From Petunia secreta (Eukaryota; Streptophyta; Magnoliopsida; Solanales; Solanaceae), in contig JARKIP010000003.1 of assembly GCA_029990175.1 (NCBI GenBank), positions 372,001 through 436,000 on the forward strand: a stretch of DNA of 64,000 nt. Direction: 5' to 3'. Positions 58,111 through 64,000 of the stretch are shown here, in pieces (positions within the stretch are counted from its first letter, which is position 1; each line of letters opens with the position of its first letter). Both the position numbers and the translations under genes were made by a program. The notes under the pieces are model-generated. The model was not told the DNA's origin and ran no database searches. It saw nothing but the letters and a program-made list of their open reading frames with translations.

Positions 58111-58905
58111 GAAGAAAAATCGAACCAAGTTAGCTAATAAGAGAGAGAGACCCACCAATTCAAGGTTGGACCCCTGAAACTGGAAGGAAGAATAATAAAC
58201 ACCATACCGCTCGATATAATCAAGAGCCTGAAGGATACGCTGACATCATTTTATTTTAAAAAAAAACTTACACAGTGATTATCTGATGCATGGCTTGAGA
58301 ATATCGGAAGGTTCAACCAGATAAAATAATACAACGTCTTTGGACAATCGGACCGAGCTATTACTTGGGCTAGCTAACCAACCAGAATAATTAGTAGCGC
58401 AACACATGCTGCCTCTAGAACGTAATTTACTGGGGCAACATCAGGAACTGGAACTGGAACAGGAACAAGAACTCTCTAAGTCCGAACATCTGCATCTGTG
58501 GCAACCTGATAAGCTGCCTAGCGAATAACAGGTTGTTGTGGTATCTGCATTGCCAAGATTCTCGTAAAAGCATCGTGGAGAGCCAAGGGAACCACAAGGC
58601 CATGCTCCCTTACCCATCGCGAGCACAATAAAATAACTCTCGGAGCTTCGTCAGTGCTAGCCCCACACTAGACTGCTTCGTCTTGACCTCATACCGTTTG
58701 CTGATTTGTCGCACGAGGGTTCACAATTACCATGAAGGAATTAACAAAAATACTTTTGCATCCTAGACCGACGCACGATCAGAAAAGAAGGAAGTTAAAC
58801 TTCCTAAATGCCATCATAGCCCCTCGTAAATAAGTACTAACGTCTACATACCCGTCAGCGAGACTCTACTAGACACTGTCTTAGTCTGGATAGACTCTAA
58901 ATTAG

Positions 58906-58917
58906 GCTCTAATACCA
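58906..58917 (-). other. Variant primer-binding site
   Basis: Minus strand TGGTATTAGAGC: one base differs from the initiator tRNA-Met complement TGGTATCAGAGC. It lies two bases from the GACA end of the LTR. Confidence 0.75.
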
Positions 58918-59649
58918 ACTGACATGATCCGGAATCTGGTTAAGCCGTGCGGGCACCCGACATCCTCCCTTAGACCGGTCGGGCGAACCCTTACCAATTA
59001 AATCACGAAAAAAATATAAATTCACAAATAAGGAAAAGACTTAAAAGAAATCACAGACATACTGATACCTCTAAGCTGTACAAAAGAAATTACAGCTGAC
59101 TACTCAACATACTAGGTTTAGGGCTATCCAGACTAGACATTTAAGAGTACAAAAGAAGACAAATACCTCCTGAAGGGAGAAAAATACAACTGAAATAACA
59201 ACCAATAAACTGGTGGCCATCCAGAATAAAAGCTGGCTCACCCTGACAGTTGAAGTCGTCTTTGCTCCTTTACAATGTGGCGAACTCAATCTTGGAGCGA
59301 ACCTGCCGAAATGAAATCAATAGACAAGAAACAAACAACAAACAATGGTGAGTCAAAAGGACTCAATAAGTGCGGCTGACTAGCCTCCTCAAAGAATAGG
59401 ATAGCTAGCCAGGGAGAAGAAACAGATAAACCAAATTCCTGTTATTTAAATTATAAAAAGGCAGAGCCAGATAGCAACCAGAAACACGCATGAAACCATA
59501 AACTCAACTAGGGATACGAGCCAGAAACATATCAACAAATAAGCAATGCACATATAAGCAGGACAGTAGTCATGTACCATAAATCTACACAATGGTATGA
59601 AATGAGATGAAATGAAATGTGATGCAAAGGGTCACATGCGCCAAATGAA

Positions 59650-59965
59650 TGGAGCGGAATCCTCCTGCTCCTAAGGCGGAATCCTCCTGCCTTCAGTATG
59701 ATGCAATGGAGCGGAATCCTCCTACCCTCAATATGACGCAATGGAGCGGAATCCTCCTGCTCCTGGGGTGGAATCCTTCTACCCCTCAATATGATCCAAT
59801 GGAGCAGAATCCTCCTGCTCCTAGGGCGGAATCCTCCTACCCTCAATATGATGCAATGGAGCGGAATCCGCCTGCTCCTGGGGCGGAATCTTCCTACCCT
59901 CAATATGATGCAATGGAGCGGAATCCTCTTGCTCCTGGGGCGGAATACTCCTGCACCCAATATGA
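59650..59965. repeat. 57-bp minisatellite in the LTR of the minus copy
   Basis: Units of about 57 bp built of ATGGAGCGGAATCCTCCTGC, TCCTGGGGCGGAATCCTCCT and ACCCTCAATATGATGCA, with the sub-repeat GCGGAATCCTCCT twice per unit; roughly five full or partial copies. It replaces the 54-bp array of the plus copy, of which a single degenerate unit persists next to it (CCTTCACCGGGCGGGACTCTCATCG at 60031-60055, in reverse). Unit length divisible by three gives misleading ORFs on both strands. Confidence 0.85.
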
Positions 59966-61734
59966 TATTCAATGTAATGCATATGAATGACATATAATGC
60001 GTATGAATGCAATGTGATGCAATAATAATCCTTCACCGGGCGGGACTCTCATCGACAGCCGAGGAGTAGATGCCAACTCACAACCAAAGTACAATACTAA
60101 CATCCTCAATGCAATACCAACAACAGAACGTAACATATAATATACAATGTAAATCCAAAGCTAAGGCGTAATGAGTACGCCTATCGGTAGCTACACACGT
60201 AAGGAACACGTGGTAGAAAATCCACGAGGCCAGGTGCCTCTAAAGAAATGGATATAAACACTTTTATCTTCCAAAAGTTAGTACGGCTAATCAACAACCG
60301 CTTTATCCTTTGGTTTCCTTGCCAAACGATCTCACTCTATTCAATAAGCAAAAAATATATATCAATTTAGGCTAAAGGCTTCATTCCTCACATCTTAGGG
60401 CAATCCGGTTAGGAACCTGATACCCACGCAACCGGACTATGTGTCCAATGTCCAGCCTCTATGGGGGACTCCAAATCACACATAACATAATCACGATATA
60501 AGTATAAGCATGTATGAGGCATAACACATGTGGAAACAATAGATATGGACTCAAAGGAATGAGAAGAAAACTCAGGATAGAATTATAGACACAACCTAGA
60601 ACTCAGAATTGCAAATTCTTTGAATTTCCATAAAATTTTCGGCGGAGTTTCTCCTAAGACTGGATGATCCGCAAAAACAGAACCAGCACTATACTACACA
60701 CGGGAATGGATACCCGGAAAAACTGATAACATAAAGATGTTAAATGGATAACAAGGTGAGACGACTGGATGACATAACAAATCCGCTGATAGAATGTCTG
60801 GACAGCAGCACTGTCCTGCCTTTCGACCTAATTTTCAAAGTGTAGATTAAAGATATAGACTTCATGGTCTCATCAAAGTTGTAGATATATGTCTTAAGAT
60901 TCTAGGGATTCTTAAAGCATCTTAATATAAATTTTGTACAAGGATTTATGATCAATATACTAACAGCTGTTCAAAGATCAAAATGTTTTTCCAGATTTTA
61001 AAACGTTTTGTCTTGCTGATTCGGACGTCTTTCACCTTGGATTTTATTACCAAATTAAGTATATGCAAGGTTTCCTTGATACCATACAAGTTTCTCACAA
61101 GAAACACTAAGTTTAGAACTAAGAAAATCTTCAAAAGCTAAAAGATACATGCACTTCCAAAAGAAAGGTTTAGTCTTACATACCTTTGATGCTTCTTGCT
61201 TCTAAACCTTGTTTCCCTTGAATTCAACACCTTCTAAAGCTTAAACAAGCTATAAGCTGGTTTTTGTGATATTCTGTGTGTAATGAACAAATGAGGGGTT
61301 TGGGGAAATTTTTGTACGTGAAAGGGATGGGTAAAAGAAAGCCGTTGGATCAATTGTGATCAAGGGTGAGGATTAATTCGGGTCTTAGATTGGGCGGATA
61401 TGGGAGTTGGGCTGGCCTGGTATGGGCGTGGGCTGGTTCTTTCCTTTGAATTTTAGCCGGCCCAATGGCAACTTTTCTAAATTAACCAACCACAAACTCA
61501 ATTATTCAACTTAGTCAAGAAATATCACACAAAATTAAGAAAGATTGTTAATTAACCAAATAAGCATTGAATCAACAATAAATATTATTTTCTGATAATT
61601 TTTGATATTTTCCTCCTAATTAATCAACTACAATAGCTGAACAAACGATAAAAAAAATTAGTAAAATCACAAGATAATTAACACCATTATTTTATGCAAT
61701 TTTGTATTTTTGGTGCCAAAATTAGGTGATTACA

Positions 61735-61739
61735 CCATG
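61735..61739. repeat. Target-site duplication CCATG (right)
   Basis: Partner of ACATG at 45535-45539, one mismatch. Confidence 0.7.
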
Positions 61740-62259
61740 ATGAGGAGACTTTCTCAAATTACCTTTAAATCTCTCCCAAGCTTTTGACAAAGTCTTTAAC
61801 GGGTTATGCCTGAACATAAGTATCTCATCAACTAGCATGACAGTCTTATTGGGTGGAAAGAACTTCTTCATGAGCATTATCACTAAGTCATCCCATGACG
61901 TAATAGAATTTAATTGGCAACGAGTCCAACCAATCACTAACATCTTCCAATAGTGAGAACGAAAACAACATCAATTTCACAACCTCTGCTGACACTCGAG
62001 CCTGTTTTTGAGTTTCACAAATCCTTATGAACTTTTTCAAATGTTTTTGAGGATCATCAGTAGTTCTACCTGCAAATAAACAAGCATTAGCAAGCAAAGC
62101 CACCATCGTCTGGGTGATGTAAAAAAATTTTGCCTTGAATGTTAGGAGCAGAATAGAAGATGCTAAATTCCCGGCCATAGGTTGCGCAAAAGAATTAAGA
62201 GCCAAATCTTGAACCATCCAGAATTCTTCGGGAAATGAACTTTCAATTGTAAACACCAA
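61740..62259 (-). pseudogene. Athila gag, N-terminal and capsid part
   Basis: Two minus frames (62259-61888 and 61943-61722). 'GRTTDDPQKHLKKFIRIC', 'VKLMLFSFSLLEDVSDWL' and then 'SITSWDDLVIMLMKKFFP', 'ERFKGNLRKSPHHG' are the standard Athila Gag capsid order (DP..HL..F...C; RL.LFPFSL...A..WL.SLP; SI.TW..L...FL.KFFPP; ER....RKCPHHG). A frameshift lies near 61900. The frame is cut at 61739 by the solo LTR and resumes at 45534. Confidence 0.85.
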
Positions 62260-62336
62260 AGAAACGAGATCAAGATGAAAAAAGTAAAATTAATAGAGAA
62301 ATAAACTAGATATCTTAACAACTAAATAACACCGTG

Positions 62337-62355
62337 TTCCCCGGCAACGACGCCA
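62337..62355 (-). other. Athila primer-binding site, tRNA-Asp type
   Basis: Minus strand TGGCGTCGTTGCCGGGGAA, one base off TGGCGCCGTTGCCGGGGA, the tRNA-Asp complement used by Athila/Tat elements. It lies six bases inside the 5' LTR. Confidence 0.85.
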
Positions 62356-62361
62356 AAATTT

Positions 62362-63708
62362 TGATCACGCCCAACTACATCCTATAAAAGGGACTAAGCG
62401 GTCGCGGCAAATATAGCTCGGTATTCAAAGCCTCGAGGTCGAATTCCGCAGAGAACACTCGAAATCTAGTTGCTAATCTAACTAACTTATCTAATCAGTT
62501 AACTTCGAAAGTTTATATTCTTATATGTTTGTTTCAATGTAACAACTAATTAACAATAAAGTAAGGAGCAAAGTAGTAAGAAATAGATTAATTCAAGGTT
62601 TTAGAAGCCTAGGATTGATCTACCCAACTCCTACTCATGTGTTAGAACAATGCATTAATGGATTCGACTTGCTTCTTCCTATTGAACACTTGCTCCAAAT
62701 TCACAACTATTCACTCTCGTGTAATAACTGTAACTTTCACTAACCAATTTTTCAGCTAATTAATGAAGATACGTAGGACTACAAGTATGGTTCATAATCA
62801 GGGTCAATCATCACAAATAACCTTTTTGACAACCTAAGTAATGCCTTTTTTTTTAAAGTTGAAGTATTGCTAAGTGTTTAGCCCTAACTCATGAATCTAT
62901 TCCTAGATGCACAAGAATAAAGGGCACAATCAATAGGGAGCTCTACCAATCAATAGCATACACATCATAAACACTTAGATAGGAATGTTAACAAGTTTCA
63001 TTCATTAAAGCAATAATTCGTCGCACATAAGTACTGACTGGTTCAATCAACCTTATAATGGGTAACTTAGCTACTCATGTTCATAACAATCATGTCAAAG
63101 TAATTCATGAATGAATAAATTACTAGAAGAAAGAAAGAATTTAAGAAAAACTCCTGTGTTCTTGAAGTCTCCAAAGCTCTAGCCTCCTTTTGCTCCTTCC
63201 CAGGTCAAAAGTTATATTTTTCGATGTGTTTTAGGGCTTTTATATCGTTCCCATAGACCCACACAAGTCACGAATCTAAAATAAAGTCGGAATTTATACG
63301 TCAATATTTTGAACCTACAACGTCGCGTAGTGCGATGCATTGTGCGCCGCGGTAGGCCAAACTCTTCAGGTTTTCGAAATTCCTATCTCTCTAGATCTCG
63401 CCCCTTCTACGTCGCCCAGTGCAACGCCCAGCGCGGCGCAACAGGCTTATTTTACTGCTTGTCTCATTTTTTACCATTTTTACTCCACACCTTCGTTTGT
63501 TCAACCCTCGGGCTTCTACTCAGACTTCAAAATCTTGTTTTCACTAAACTTTGCTCCACGCTGCCTCATATCATCAACATAATTCCTACAACTTCAAATA
63601 CACCAAATGAGAGAAATTTAGCTCAAATTTCTAACAAATATGACAAGTAGAAGCATGAATACAAGGCGAAAGTATAGGAAATATATTAATATCTAGTCTC
63701 GTATTATA
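62362..63708 (-). mobile_element. Athila 5' LTR
   Basis: Aligns with 40498-41844 over about 1.35 kb. The terminal bases at the right (expected TATCAACA) read TATTATAATACA and pass straight into LINE RT sequence, so the outer end is damaged or replaced. Confidence 0.85.
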
Positions 63709-63712
63709 ATAC

Positions 63713-64000
63713 AAGGTCCCTAGGGAGATTATGTGGAGATGCCTAGAATCTAAAGGGGTTTCGGTGGCATACATCAGGGTGATTAAGGATATGTATGAAG
63801 GAGCTAAGACTCGAGTGAGAACAGTGAGAGGAGACTCAGACTACTTCCCGGTCGATATGGGGCTTCGTCAGAGTTCAGCGCTTAGCCCATTCTTATTTGC
63901 GTTGGTGATGGATGAATTGACTCAGAGTATTCAAGGAGAGGTGCCGTGGTGTATGTTATTTGCAGATGATATAGTGTTGGTGGATGAAACACGCAGAGGC
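63713..64000 (+). pseudogene. RTE-type LINE reverse transcriptase fragment
   Basis: An open frame to the window end without an ATG requirement: 'KVPREIMWRCLESKGVS', 'VIKDMYEGAKTRVRTVRG', 'MGLRQSSALSPFLFALVM', 'GEVPWCMLFADDIVLVDE'. The FADD box with both catalytic aspartates is intact. The usual LHQGSALSP block reads LRQSSALSP. It corresponds to the palm of RTE-type plant LINE reverse transcriptases, which are abundant in Solanaceae. The start is cut at the Athila LTR end, either a 5'-truncated insertion into the LTR terminus or a break. The frame continues beyond the window. Confidence 0.85.

Larger units (their letters stand above)
55525..61140 (-). mobile_element. Non-autonomous Ty3-gypsy element, minus copy
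   Basis: Reverse-oriented relative of the plus copy. 5' LTR about 58920-61140 (right), PBS variant at 58906-58917, internal 55868-58905 with gag remnants, and 3' LTR start TGAAACGACATCGG at 55867 going left, lost after about 55525. Internal regions match the reversed plus copy over most of their length, with many substitutions. The U3 part of the right LTR (about 60500-61140) and its minisatellite differ from the plus copy, so they are different subfamilies rather than one recent inverted duplication. Confidence 0.7.
45540..61734 (-). mobile_element. Solo Ogre-type LTR, split by 13 kb of nested elements
   Basis: Plus-strand edges TGTCACATCC (45540) and GGTGATTACA (61734), read on the minus strand as TGTAATCACCTAATTTTGGC...GGGATGTGACA. 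The GGGATGTGACA end and the phrase GGTGTTAGGCACCCTCGAG (45717-45735) are hallmarks of Ogre/Tat LTRs as I know them. At neither edge is there a PBS, PPT or internal sequence; both sides are Athila gag with an ACATG/CCATG duplication, so it is a solo LTR. Its own sequence is about 45540-47685 plus about 61140-61734. The rest is a later insertion. The inner right edge is approximate. Confidence 0.7.
40498..63708 (-). mobile_element. Athila-type Ty3-gypsy element, pol-less, with large nested insertions
   Basis: Direct LTRs at 40498-41844 and 62362 to about 63708, a tRNA-Asp-type PBS (62337-62355) and a PPT (41845-41862). In minus order: gag (62259-61740 and 45534-45129), linker, protease (44295-43901), then 2 kb with no RT, RNase H or integrase before the 3' LTR. 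Gag and protease wording ('GHCDEANC', 'IILGYSFLATGRVVIDV') fit the Athila lineage. Gag is interrupted by a solo Ogre-type LTR (45540-61734), which itself holds 13 kb of other elements. Without the insert the element is about 7 kb. It cannot move without enzymes from elsewhere. Confidence 0.85.

Noticed and set aside
59532..60036. Overlapping ORFs over the 57-bp array
   Set aside because: Same reason: minisatellite with a unit divisible by three.

Overview
This window is plant nuclear DNA, from a dicot and most likely from the nightshade family (Solanaceae). The evidence is intron-bearing genes, AT-rich intergenic DNA, Stowaway-type MITEs with the 'TACTCCCTCCGTCCCAATTTATGTGG' terminus that is very common in Solanaceae, and layers of LTR retrotransposons. 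The family assignment is inference and no species can be named.

Only one host gene is clear: a four-exon, plus-strand COQ10 gene (7289-13074), which encodes a mitochondrial START-domain coenzyme Q-binding protein of 257 residues. Nearly everything else is transposable elements, many nested in one another.

Layout. (1) 1-6.3 kb: the 3' part of a Tat/Ogre-lineage Ty3-gypsy element with gag and protease but no pol. It carries a long spliced antisense ORF (aORF, minus strand) that is broken by a solo LTR (4022-4749, duplicated site CTAAT). (2) 6.5-13.5 kb: a MITE, then COQ10 with a TRIM/LTR-like repeat in intron 1. (3) 13.5-19.4 kb: mostly unrecognised AT-rich DNA, with a cluster of GTATAC palindromes and a MITE. 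(4) 19.4-23.3 kb: a Stowaway MITE, then a TIR element (duplicated TTTAG) that swallowed a decayed L1-type LINE. (5) 23.3-38.7 kb: a minus-strand Sirevirus (Ty1-copia) whose RT is deleted into its env-like ORF. A 7.6-kb chromovirus (25817-33439, duplicated AGCCT) is inserted in the RT gene. The chromovirus is the same family as the solo LTR in (1), and its pol frame runs through the PPT into the 3' LTR. (6) 39.1-40.2 kb: a Mutator-like TIR element. (7) 40.5-63.7 kb: a minus-strand Athila-type element with gag and protease but no pol. Its gag is split by a solo Ogre-type LTR (45540-61734). That LTR is itself split by two related gag-only gypsy elements in tail-to-tail inverted orientation (about 47.7-61.1 kb), whose LTRs carry two different minisatellites. 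(8) 63713-64000: an open RTE-type LINE reverse transcriptase fragment that runs off the window.

The elements do not cooperate with COQ10. They record a sequence of insertions whose relative order can be read from site duplications and interrupted frames. Three separate gypsy lineages here (Tat, Athila and the inverted pair) keep gag/protease but lack RT and integrase, so they would depend on enzymes supplied in trans. All coordinates and alignments were made by eye, and element edges marked approximate may be off by tens of bases.
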